Shown here: positions 33,989 through 41,215 of the stretch, one piece after another
Layout: every line of letters starts with the position of its first letter
How positions within the stretch are numbered: position 1 is the first letter of the stretch
NCBI GenBank assembly: GCA_016937945.1
Contig: JAFGVP010000168.1
Location: 1 to 41,215 of the forward strand
Length of the DNA: 41,215 bases
Source of the DNA: Pontiellaceae bacterium
GTDB lineage: Bacteria; Verrucomicrobiota; Kiritimatiellia; Kiritimatiellales; Pontiellaceae
Reading direction: 5' to 3'
The notes under the pieces: generated by a model
The model's input: only the letters and a program-made list of their open reading frames with translations
Databases searched by the model: none
What the model was told of the DNA's origin: nothing
Position numbers and translations under genes: made by a program

Positions 33989-34996
33989 ATGACTCCTCCT
34001 GATCCAGTTCTGGTTTTAGCGCCGATGCGCGGCATTACAACGATGCACTATCGGCAGGCTTTTGTTCGCCATTTTCAGGGGTTGGACATTGAGATGGCAC
34101 CGTTTATCCCGACGGTCAGCGCGGATCGCATCAATCCGAAACTGCTCAGGGATATCCTGCCGGAAAATAATTCAGGCCTTCCGCTTATTCCTCAGCTAAT
34201 CGGGAATAAGGCGAATGATTTTGTCCTGATGTGCCATGCCCTCAAGGATCTTGGTTATGACGAAGTCAACTGGAACATGGGGTGCCCTCATAAACCGATC
34301 CGTAAAAAACAGCGCGGCGCCGGACTGCTTCCGCATCCCGATCTGGTGGATGGACTGCTGGAAAAAGTCTGCGGACAAAGTCCCTGCAGGATATCCGTCA
34401 AGGTTCGTCTCGGGGTCGCTGATAAAGCCGAACTGCAGAAACTGATCCCGGTACTCAACAGGTATCCACTGAGTGAAGTGATTGTTCATCCGCGAACGGC
34501 GGAGCAGATGTATGACGGCTCAGTCGATCTCGATGCCTTTGCTGAGGCGTACGAACTGCTCGAAGGCCCCGTCTGCTACAATGGCGACATTGATCGGCGT
34601 TCCTTTTATTCCCATGTGCACGAGCGATTCCCGGAAATCACACGCTTCATGCTGGGCCGCGGGCTGCTCGCCAATCCCTTCCTCTGCGAGGAAATAAAGA
34701 ATCTAACGCAAAGTGGCGTGACGGGAAATCAGGTAGAGCGTATTACAGCCTTCCACGAAGACCTTCTATCACATTACGAACAGATTCTGCATGGCGATCA
34801 CCCCGTTCTCGGCAAAATGAAGGAGTTCTGGACCTATCAAAGCAAGCCTCTCTCCAACGGTCGCCAGCTGTTCAAGAAACTGAAAAAAACGCAGACCCTC
34901 CACTCCTATAAAGCAATTGTCCGCGAATTCCTTTCCGGGGCGCAATGGACTCCTGCCCCCTGCCCCGATCCGGCTTCGCTCTATAATTGCCTTTAA
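33989..34996 (+). CDS. dus: tRNA-dihydrouridine synthase
   Basis: The FMN enzyme reduces uridines in tRNA. The 335-residue TIM-barrel protein begins with VLVLAPMRGITTMHYR, has the catalytic cysteine in VNWNMGCPHKPIRKKQRGAG, KVRLG with the FMN-binding lysine, VIVHPRTAEQMYDG, YNGDI and MLGRGLLANPFL, followed by the C-terminal helical tRNA-binding domain (MKEFWTYQSKPL). Which subclass (A, B or C) it belongs to is unclear. Start lacks a recognisable ribosome binding site, being preceded by the palindrome. Confidence 0.92.
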   Translation: MTPPDPVLVLAPMRGITTMHYRQAFVRHFQGLDIEMAPFIPTVSADRINPKLLRDILPENNSGLPLIPQLIGNKANDFVLMCHALKDLGYDEVNWNMGCPHKPIRKKQRGAGLLPHPDLVDGLLEKVCGQSPCRISVKVRLGVADKAELQKLIPVLNRYPLSEVIVHPRTAEQMYDGSVDLDAFAEAYELLEGPVCYNGDIDRRSFYSHVHERFPEITRFMLGRGLLANPFLCEEIKNLTQSGVTGNQVERITAFHEDLLSHYEQILHGDHPVLGKMKEFWTYQSKPLSNGRQLFKKLKKTQTLHSYKAIVREFLSGAQWTPAPCPDPASLYNCL

Positions 34997-35026
34997 AGAA
35001 GCTAATCGCCTTCGTACTATGCACCC

Positions 35027-35878
35027 ATGAAAAAGATTGGTTTGGCATTGGGCGGTGGTGGCGCGCGCGGGTTTGCGCACCTCCCTATTCTTGAGGTATT
35101 CGATGAACTGGGCATCAAACTGCACTGCATCACGGGAACGAGCATCGGAGCCATTCTGGGGGCGCTGTACGCCTCCGGCCATTCAGCAAAGGATATTGCT
35201 CACCTTTTCTACAAACTGATAACGCCTCCGAATGCAAGCTGGAAGGATATTCTGCGAGGCAAGGATATGCTCAAAATTCTTGAGCTGATCGATCCGCACA
35301 TCAGCTTTAAGCCGCAGGGTCTGCTCAAGGGCGAAAAGCTGTTATCGTTCCTGTATGATCAGATGAAAATTGAAACCTTTGAGGAGCTCTCTATTCCGTT
35401 GAAGGTGGTGGCAACCGATTTCTGGCGCCGCGAACAGGTTGTTTTTGAATCCGGTGATCTGCTGCCGGCCGTGCGCGCCAGCATGGCTCTTCCCTATATT
35501 TTTGCCCCGGTGACCGATGGAGAACGCGTACTGGTGGACGGCGGACTGGTCAACAATGTTCCGCTGGATCTGCTGGATGACGACTGCGACCTGAAAATCG
35601 CCGTTGACATCATGGGCGAAAGCTCTGCCGAGCTCACCAAAATTCCCAGCCCTCGGGATGCAATCATGCACACCTATCAGGTGATGATGGACGCAATGAC
35701 CCAGGAAAAACTGGCAAATCATCCGATCGACATCTATGTCCGGCCTCCGCTGCAGGATGTGGAAATCATGGATTTCCACAAGCCGTGGGAAATCTATGAG
35801 CAGGGACTTCAGGCCAAGGATGAATTTAAGCGCCTGCTGATAAAAAAGCTCGAAGAGAAAAAGTGGAAGTTCTGGTAA
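35027..35878 (+). CDS. Patatin-like phospholipase (RssA/NTE type)
   Basis: The 283-residue protein has the oxyanion motif LALGGGGARGFAHLP, nucleophile Ser39 in ITGTSIGAILGALYASG and the catalytic Asp in LVDGGLVNNVPLD. The catalytic dyad is complete, so it is probably an active lipid acyl hydrolase at the membrane. No signal peptide. It lies 30 bases after dus and 7 bases before yacP. Confidence 0.92.
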   Translation: MKKIGLALGGGGARGFAHLPILEVFDELGIKLHCITGTSIGAILGALYASGHSAKDIAHLFYKLITPPNASWKDILRGKDMLKILELIDPHISFKPQGLLKGEKLLSFLYDQMKIETFEELSIPLKVVATDFWRREQVVFESGDLLPAVRASMALPYIFAPVTDGERVLVDGGLVNNVPLDLLDDDCDLKIAVDIMGESSAELTKIPSPRDAIMHTYQVMMDAMTQEKLANHPIDIYVRPPLQDVEIMDFHKPWEIYEQGLQAKDEFKRLLIKKLEEKKWKFW

Positions 35879-35885
35879 CCGCCCC

Positions 35886-36356
35886 ATGCAACCCGAATGG
35901 CTCATCATTGACGGATATAACCTGCTGCATAAGGTGGAGAAACTTGTTCCGATGTTGCGGAACGACCTCTCACTCGCCCGGCAGCGACTCGTCCGCATGA
36001 TTGAAAACACGGCCCATCGAATGGCGACGCAAACGACGATTGTATTCGATGGCCGCGAGTCCGGTATTGATGAGTCACTTACCGTAAAACATATCGAAGT
36101 ATACTTTTCGCCCGGCAACCTTTCGGCAGACACGATTATCGAACGGCTGGTCTCAAAATATGAGCGCCCCGAAAAGATTCTGGTTGTTACATCCGACCAT
36201 GCCGAACACGCGACGGTCTCAAGCGCCGGAGCACAGGTGATGTCCTCTCAGGAGTTCATTGCTCAGTGCAGATTGGACGAACGTAAAAGCATGGAAAAAC
36301 GCACGCCGCCCGGCCGGGAACCACGACTCGGCGATCTGTTTCCCGATCATTGGTAA
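35886..36356 (+). CDS. YacP-like NYN domain RNase
   Basis: The 156-residue protein belongs to the NYN/YacP (Rae1-like) group: WLIIDGYNLLHKVEKL with the first metal-binding Asp, LARQRLVRMIENTAHR, TIVFDGRESGID, NLSADTIIERLVSKYE and ILVVTSDHAEHATVSSAGAQ, with conserved acidic residues of a PIN-like nuclease. Related B. subtilis Rae1 cleaves mRNA on the ribosome. The C-terminal tail (KRTPPGREPRLGDLFPDHW) is short. It ends 8 bases from the convergent GH115 gene with no terminator visible. Confidence 0.88.
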   Translation: MQPEWLIIDGYNLLHKVEKLVPMLRNDLSLARQRLVRMIENTAHRMATQTTIVFDGRESGIDESLTVKHIEVYFSPGNLSADTIIERLVSKYERPEKILVVTSDHAEHATVSSAGAQVMSSQEFIAQCRLDERKSMEKRTPPGREPRLGDLFPDHW

Positions 36357-36364
36357 CCCGCTCC

Positions 36365-39166
36365 TCAGTCCTTGAAAACCCGCACCTGACAGAGTGCCAT
36401 GCCCGGATCGAGCAGATAAATCGTGATCCGATGCTGATTCTGTCGCGCAAGAGCATGTGTCGTCATCCCGTTGGAAAAGCCGTTCAGTACGTTTTCATTC
36501 CATGTACCGGACTCGGAGGCGACATTGATGTCCATGACCTCAACCGGGCCGTCGTCAACCTGCACCGCATAACGCAGCTGCATGCCCTCATTAATCCGAT
36601 GCGTCGGAAGGAAGCGGGACTCGACAACGGCCTCATCAGCCTTGCCGTCAAACGTGTAGGTGACTGCTGGCGCCTGCTTTAAATCAGCAACGTCGATCGA
36701 CGGCGTTTCGTAGGGCGAAGTCGTCATGGCCACGGAATCGATACCAAGCCCGGGAATCTGAAGCCATGATGCATATTTCCCTTGAACGACCGTGCTGTAG
36801 TCGGCAGGCGAGAAAACGACATCCGGCTCCCGGATCTCCTCTCGCGGGATACCGCCCGACGGCATCAGGACAATCTGGCGAATTCGCGTTCCCGGTTCCC
36901 GCTGCGTGATAACCAATTCGTTTTTCCCCTTCTCCAGTTGTGCGTTGCGGATTTTCAGCCAGCGGTATTCATCGCCGGTTGCATGGTCATTGCTGACGGC
37001 TTCATCGCCATTGACCGATACAAACCAGGAATCGTGATCATCATCAGGGCACCGTGCCAGAAAATATAAATCAGCCGCCCCGGAATATTCTGCGCGAAAG
37101 CTGATCACCGCACGGCTCTTTGAATCCGCTTTCTGAACGCCCGGCGCCTGCGCAGCCAGTTCATTTTTATCGAAGGACATATTCCCGCCACAGCGGGCAT
37201 CATCAAGATTCAGTCGGACCAAAGGATCCTGATGATCAACAGAATCCTTGATTTGTTTGACATCAGGCCGCTTGAATACAGGGCGCTTGCGTGGCGCAGC
37301 ATCCATTATGCCGTCCCATTTCCCTCCGGCGACATCCTGATTATACTGTTTCGTCAGTGTCTGGATTTCTTCGTAGGCTTGCAGCGCCGAATCAGCCTCT
37401 CCGGTCTGCATGAAGGTCCACTTCTGATTCATCAGACTCGCCCCCTTCACTGGATAAAGAACCAGCTGGAAAAATGCATCGCGATACACGGGATCAAGAT
37501 CCTTGTAGATTTGTTCCGTCCGCTTTGAAATAACATCAAACACGCGACACCGTAACATCCACTCGCTATCCGGGATATGCACCGAATCGAGGTGTTCCGA
37601 GCGCCCTCGCTGACTCTCCTGATAGTAACGTGAAAAGATCGTTGAGAAATCGTCTTTATACTGCTCTCCGAAGATGGCAGCCGCCCATTCCACTGGATAG
37701 GTGGCGGCCTGTTCAGCCGGCCATTTTTCCACGTCGTACGCAAGCCGCATTGCAAAATCCATCTCCAGTTCGCAGGGCTTGATGTCGCCGACATTGAACA
37801 CCCAGAGTCGGTCCGCGCCATAGGCATAGGCCATCCGCATTTCATAGGCGATTTTCGCCGGAGAGGTGGAGCTGAGCCATAGATAATCCTGCGGCGCTCC
37901 CCAATAGGACATGTGATAATAGATGCCGGAACCGCCGAACCGCTTCCGCTCTTCAGGAGTCGAGAGATTTCGGATATAACCATGGTTGTCATCCGGCCAG
38001 ACAATCGTCACATCATCCGGCAGATCCATGCCCAGCTTATAAATGTCCAGCACCTCCTTGTAAGGACAGAAAATCTGCGGCACCCTTGATGGATCCGGAT
38101 TCACATGCTGCCGGATCATCTTCCGTTGATCAGAAATCACCCGCTCAAGAATACCTTTCTTATCCTCCTGCGTTCGGCCGCCGGGAACGCCGGAATCATG
38201 AATGCCCCGCATGCCGACCGTATACACGTTTTCGTAAAGACCATTCTCAATAACACGGCGTTCCCAGTAATCATACACACCGTTCGGGTTAGTCTCATAA
38301 TTCCAGTCACCATCGGCCTTCTTATCCCACTCGGTCACATTGTTCCGCAGCATCGGTTCACAATGCGATGCTCCCATCACGATGGCATACCGATCCGCGA
38401 CCTTTTTATTCTCTGGATAAATGTTGAACGCTTTCGTGCACGAGTGCATTGCCGGCCAGATAAAGTTTGCTTTGAGCCGGAGTAACAGCTCAAACACCTG
38501 TGCATACGTATTCGGACCGATGTCCTGGATATCCGGATCCATGTTTTTAGCCGCCCACGGCTGCAGGCCCCAGTCCTCATCATTAATGAAGATGCCGCGA
38601 TATTTCACCGATGGCGGCCCCTGAATCAGTCCGGCGCATTCAACATAGACCTGTTCGCGTTTCTTCGACGGAACATCCGCCCACCAATACCAGGGAGAGA
38701 CACCAATAGCTTCCGACAGCGTAAAGATACCATATGTCGTCCCGCGCCGATCACTCCCGGCAATCACAAGCATTTCATCCACGCCATCAGACGGCTGATC
38801 AATCCGCTGAATGATAAAAGATTCCCACTGTCCGGCAATCGGATCGACATCAAGCTTACCCGCTTTCACCAATGCATCGATGAATCGGGAATGACCGACC
38901 GTGCCGATCAGAACCATTCTCCGGACACCGGGGACGGAATCAACAACATCGGGGCGGCGCCCGGTTACCCGAACGACATCATCTGCCAGCAGATGAGCCG
39001 CAACATCAACCACCTCTGCATCTTCCGAATCATACACAATGGCCGCAACTCCGGCGGCCCCGACAAATTCAAATGCACCCGAGACGGGAGTATCGTGGAC
39101 CTGAAACATCCCGGCATGCACCGCTGTCGCAAATAAAAGAACGATAAGCAGACTGCGCAATGTCAT
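36365..39166 (-). CDS. Exported GH115 family glycoside hydrolase (alpha-glucuronidase type)
   Basis: GH115 enzymes remove (4-O-methyl-)glucuronic acid from xylan and related plant or algal polysaccharides. The 933-residue protein has a signal peptide (SLLIVLLFATAVHA). Blocks typical of the family are DRRGTTYGIFTLSEAIGVSP followed by WYWWADV, YRGIFINDEDWGLQPWA, ANFIWPAMHSCTKAFN, VMGASHCEPMLRNN, YTVGMRGIHDSGVPGG and VWPDDNHGYIRNLS. A C-terminal GH115 domain (~750-930) follows. No GH neighbours or SusC/D genes are near, so it is an isolated saccharolytic gene; the actual substrate is not determinable. It lies 16 bases after an exported protein of unknown function on the same strand. Confidence 0.92.
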   Translation of the reverse strand: MTLRSLLIVLLFATAVHAGMFQVHDTPVSGAFEFVGAAGVAAIVYDSEDAEVVDVAAHLLADDVVRVTGRRPDVVDSVPGVRRMVLIGTVGHSRFIDALVKAGKLDVDPIAGQWESFIIQRIDQPSDGVDEMLVIAGSDRRGTTYGIFTLSEAIGVSPWYWWADVPSKKREQVYVECAGLIQGPPSVKYRGIFINDEDWGLQPWAAKNMDPDIQDIGPNTYAQVFELLLRLKANFIWPAMHSCTKAFNIYPENKKVADRYAIVMGASHCEPMLRNNVTEWDKKADGDWNYETNPNGVYDYWERRVIENGLYENVYTVGMRGIHDSGVPGGRTQEDKKGILERVISDQRKMIRQHVNPDPSRVPQIFCPYKEVLDIYKLGMDLPDDVTIVWPDDNHGYIRNLSTPEERKRFGGSGIYYHMSYWGAPQDYLWLSSTSPAKIAYEMRMAYAYGADRLWVFNVGDIKPCELEMDFAMRLAYDVEKWPAEQAATYPVEWAAAIFGEQYKDDFSTIFSRYYQESQRGRSEHLDSVHIPDSEWMLRCRVFDVISKRTEQIYKDLDPVYRDAFFQLVLYPVKGASLMNQKWTFMQTGEADSALQAYEEIQTLTKQYNQDVAGGKWDGIMDAAPRKRPVFKRPDVKQIKDSVDHQDPLVRLNLDDARCGGNMSFDKNELAAQAPGVQKADSKSRAVISFRAEYSGAADLYFLARCPDDDHDSWFVSVNGDEAVSNDHATGDEYRWLKIRNAQLEKGKNELVITQREPGTRIRQIVLMPSGGIPREEIREPDVVFSPADYSTVVQGKYASWLQIPGLGIDSVAMTTSPYETPSIDVADLKQAPAVTYTFDGKADEAVVESRFLPTHRINEGMQLRYAVQVDDGPVEVMDINVASESGTWNENVLNGFSNGMTTHALARQNQHRITIYLLDPGMALCQVRVFKD

Positions 39167-39182
39167 CCGTCAAAACCTTGTC

Positions 39183-40007
39183 TTACTTAAAATATGCCTC
39201 GAACTGGTCCTTGATGTCGCCCGGAACAGATCGGATCTTCATGAATTCACCCATGCTCAGGTTCGGAAAGCTGACCGCCAGATAAAACTTTGCATGCAGG
39301 ATATTGGCTTCGCCGCCCTCGATCAGCACCGTGTAGGGAAGCAGCTGGGATCGGCCCATGGTACCAAGCTTATCATTGAAAAGTTCGATTTCAGCAGGAA
39401 GCCCGACACCGTAAAGCATCGATGATCCATCACCCTTGATATCCAGCTTGAAAACAATCTGTCCGGCCGCCGCCGCTTCCAGCTTTGCGCACAGGGTTAC
39501 CTGATCTCCTTTGGCAACGCGCTCAAAATCGTCATACTTCGGCATGCCCACCATGAACTTATATTTAGCGAGCTTGTCTGCCGGCAGATGATCTTCCGTC
39601 GGAGTCAGCGGGCCAAGCGCCGACTGCAGCGCCTTCAGCACCGGATCAGCCGCTCCCTCGGCATACGTCTTCTGATAAAACGCCCTGATATAATACTCAG
39701 GATTGGACACCACGAGCTGCTGAGCCTCAGAATCATGAAGGATACGCATAATCGAGGCAAAGCCACGCCCGTCCTCTGCGCCCAGCTTCTTCAGATATGA
39801 AGAGGTATAAATAACCGAAGTATAGTTGGTATTGCCGGCAACCGCATACTTTCCAATCACTTCAAATCCGTTCGCAGCTAACTTTTCCTCAAGTATTTTC
39901 AACGACAAAAATGCAGCCGTAAAATCGGTAGGAATCTCCTCTTTATCGCCATAGGAAACCGTAAGCACACCAACCAGCAAACCAATAGTAACAATCCATT
40001 TCTTCAT
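39183..40007 (-). CDS. Exported protein of unknown function
   Basis: The 274-residue protein starts with a signal peptide (KKWIVTIGLLVGVLTVSYG) after a strong AAGGAGG ribosome binding site. The mature part has FTAAFLSLKILEEKLAANGF, VIYTSSYLKKLGAEDGRGFA, VSNPEYYIRAFYQKTY and YDDFERVAKGDQVTLCAKLE. No catalytic motif stands out and I do not recognise the family with certainty. No transmembrane span beyond the signal, so it is periplasmic or secreted. It precedes the GH115 gene by 16 bases and is likely co-transcribed, although the function may be unrelated. A short TCTCA-CGT-TGAGA dyad lies in the 102-base leader. Confidence 0.75.
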   Translation of the reverse strand: MKKWIVTIGLLVGVLTVSYGDKEEIPTDFTAAFLSLKILEEKLAANGFEVIGKYAVAGNTNYTSVIYTSSYLKKLGAEDGRGFASIMRILHDSEAQQLVVSNPEYYIRAFYQKTYAEGAADPVLKALQSALGPLTPTEDHLPADKLAKYKFMVGMPKYDDFERVAKGDQVTLCAKLEAAAAGQIVFKLDIKGDGSSMLYGVGLPAEIELFNDKLGTMGRSQLLPYTVLIEGGEANILHAKFYLAVSFPNLSMGEFMKIRSVPGDIKDQFEAYFK

Positions 40008-40109
40008 GATGCATCCTCCTTAATGAATGACCCGCAATCGATAGAGTCTCACGTTGAGATGGTCGGCAAAACATAAATATTCTTTAATGTAAACCCCGTG
40101 GCTCCATAA

Positions 40110-41054
40110 TTAAACACGCGCAATACCAACAAGTCCCGCCAATCGTCGGACATCGTCCGGAATCACAACACCAGATCTCAAATTCAGTGCATTGGCGGCG
40201 CCACAGGCCATGCCCTCCCGCAACATATCCTCAACCGGAAATCCCGCCGATACCGCCACCGCGCAGCCGGCAGTCACCGCATCACCGCTTCCAACCGGGT
40301 TTACCGCATCAATTTTCGGAGGCCTCAACTCCAGCACCTGTTCCCGATCCAGATAAAATGCCGTACGCGAACCCCGAGTAATCAGTACCGACTGAGCACC
40401 GTGTTCCAACAGGATCTTTGCAGAAGAGATCACATCAGTACCGCCAACCGTCCGCAAAAGCTCTTCATCATTGATCTTCACCATGAACGGCTCATGCTCA
40501 AGCGTGCAAAGCATGGGTTGGTCCGGCGCATCAATAATCAATCTACCTCCCCGACGTTTCACAATCTCCGCAATTCGTCCATACGCATCTATAGGGGCTC
40601 CAGCCGGAAGCTTGCCGGAAACAGGAACAACGGCCCCCTCCATCTCAGATTGTTCGAAAAGGCTTAACATCTCCGACCATTCTCCGTCGCTGATCGACGG
40701 CATCTCCTCCACCAGCTCAGTCGCCTCTGGATTACCCGCCTCAACAAGCGTCTGACAAATGCGGGTTTCGCCGGAAGTTGCAACATGACGATACAGAATG
40801 CCCTCATTATCCAGCATCTGTTCAAGCAGACGGCCATTGGATCCGCCGGAAAATCCGAACAAAATCGCCTTCCCACCGAGCTGATTGATCATTCGCGCCG
40901 TGTTCGCTCCCTTGCCGCCAATGCCAATGGTGACATGTCCGGCCCGATTCACCGCACCTTTTGCCACTGATTTAAATTCAAGAATACGTTGAATACACGG
41001 CGTAAAACCGCCGCAGATAATAGGTTGTAAATCTGTTTTCATCATGCAGACCAT
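40110..41054 (-). CDS. PfkB family carbohydrate kinase (1-phosphofructokinase-like)
   Basis: The 314-residue ribokinase-fold protein has the N-terminal signature GIGGKGANTARMINQLGG and the C-terminal catalytic loop NPVGSGDAVTAGCAVAV with the catalytic Asp. It resembles the FruK/LacC subgroup (1-phosphofructokinase, tagatose-6-phosphate kinase), with the opening CGGFTPCIQRILEF replacing the usual TLNPALDRTL. The substrate therefore cannot be fixed; no PTS or other sugar gene is adjacent. The start is unclear: ATG at 41054, 41045 and 41042 are in frame and none has a clear ribosome binding site. Confidence 0.85.
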   Translation of the reverse strand: MVCMMKTDLQPIICGGFTPCIQRILEFKSVAKGAVNRAGHVTIGIGGKGANTARMINQLGGKAILFGFSGGSNGRLLEQMLDNEGILYRHVATSGETRICQTLVEAGNPEATELVEEMPSISDGEWSEMLSLFEQSEMEGAVVPVSGKLPAGAPIDAYGRIAEIVKRRGGRLIIDAPDQPMLCTLEHEPFMVKINDEELLRTVGGTDVISSAKILLEHGAQSVLITRGSRTAFYLDREQVLELRPPKIDAVNPVGSGDAVTAGCAVAVSAGFPVEDMLREGMACGAANALNLRSGVVIPDDVRRLAGLVGIARV

Positions 41055-41082
41055 TAATCCGTTTTTTTTTGAAAATTGATAG

Positions 41083-41110
41083 TAGACAACGCCGGAAATT
41101 TCGGTACCTT
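41083..41110 (+). promoter_or_regulatory. Candidate promoter of tRNA-Tyr
   Basis: TAGACA (41083-41088) and TACCTT (41105-41110), spaced by 16 bases, lie just before the tRNA. A GC-rich stretch follows the -10, as in stable-RNA promoters. Visual match only. Confidence 0.35.
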
Positions 41111-41131
41111 AGTCGCTCCTTCAACGGAAAC

Positions 41132-41215
41132 GGTGGGGTTGCGGAGCGGTCAAACGCAGCAGACTGTAAATCTGCCCTCTACGAGTTCGATGGTTCGAAT
41201 CCATCCCCCACCACC
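41132..41215 (+). tRNA. tRNA-Tyr (GTA), CCA end cut by the window edge
   Basis: Acceptor strands GGTGGGG (41132-41138) and CCCCACC (41206-41212) pair fully. The anticodon stem-loop CAGACTGTAAATCTG gives anticodon GTA (41166-41168), and GATGG-TTCGAAT-CCATC is the T arm. A long variable arm with a CTC/GAG stem marks a class II tRNA, as bacterial tRNA-Tyr has. A discriminator A and the first two bases of an encoded CCA end the window. Confidence 0.95.

Noticed and set aside
1..41215. CRISPR arrays, rRNA genes, toxin-antitoxin pairs or restriction systems
   Set aside because: No regularly spaced repeats, rRNA-like stretches or matching gene pairs were seen.

Overview
The window reads as a chromosomal segment of a Gram-negative bacterium, most likely from the PVC superphylum (Kiritimatiellota or a close verrucomicrobial relative). 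This taxonomic guess rests on an outer-membrane lineage (lpxK, a porin, many signal-peptide proteins), a divergent FtsZ, a GH115 alpha-glucuronidase, pyruvate phosphate dikinase and general protein style. No rRNA or other marker in the window proves it.

Layout. (1) 1-1626 is the right edge of a phage-derived segment: the 3' end of a tail-fibre gene whose frame is closed by a stop at 8-10, then a tightly overlapping string of tiny membrane proteins and a lipoprotein that looks like a lysis module. One of these genes is split by a T6 homopolymer. (2) 1955-7025 is a + strand run: CBS/CorC membrane protein, mutY (with an intact Nudix box), ridA, apbE, a TPR/LysM lipoprotein and ogt. It is compact, with ATGA/TAATG overlaps, and mixes damage repair with envelope and cofactor functions. 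(3) 7115-9577 is glgP, followed by a decayed IS1182-like transposase. (4) 10194-13560 holds a porin and a short PstS-like periplasmic protein, divergent from a HAMP-less chemoreceptor. (5) 13565-17716 (- strand) is the tail of a dcw division cluster: ddl-ftsQ-ftsA-ftsZ. The FtsZ has lost its catalytic T7-loop aspartate. (6) 17881-19664 (+) holds a DUF167 protein, an unknown membrane protein and two tandem paralogous small proteins of unknown function. (7) ppdK (-) is divergent from carA-guaA-carB (+), a nucleotide-synthesis operon with guaA inserted between the two carbamoyl-phosphate synthetase genes. (8) lpxK and metK (-) are divergent from a + strand run: HAD phosphatase, larB, efpL, dus, patatin and yacP. 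Large intergenic hairpins flank larB and efpL. (9) On the - strand lie a pfkB-family kinase, an exported protein of unknown function and a GH115 glycoside hydrolase. The window ends in a tRNA-Tyr gene on the + strand.

How the parts relate. The core is housekeeping: division, pyrimidine and purine synthesis, lipid A, SAM, glycogen breakdown and translation factors. The accessory parts are the phage edge, the dead insertion sequence, the porin/receptor locus, the tandem unknown pair and the polysaccharide-degradation genes at the right. All functional calls come from motifs read by eye in the translated sequence; no database search was run.
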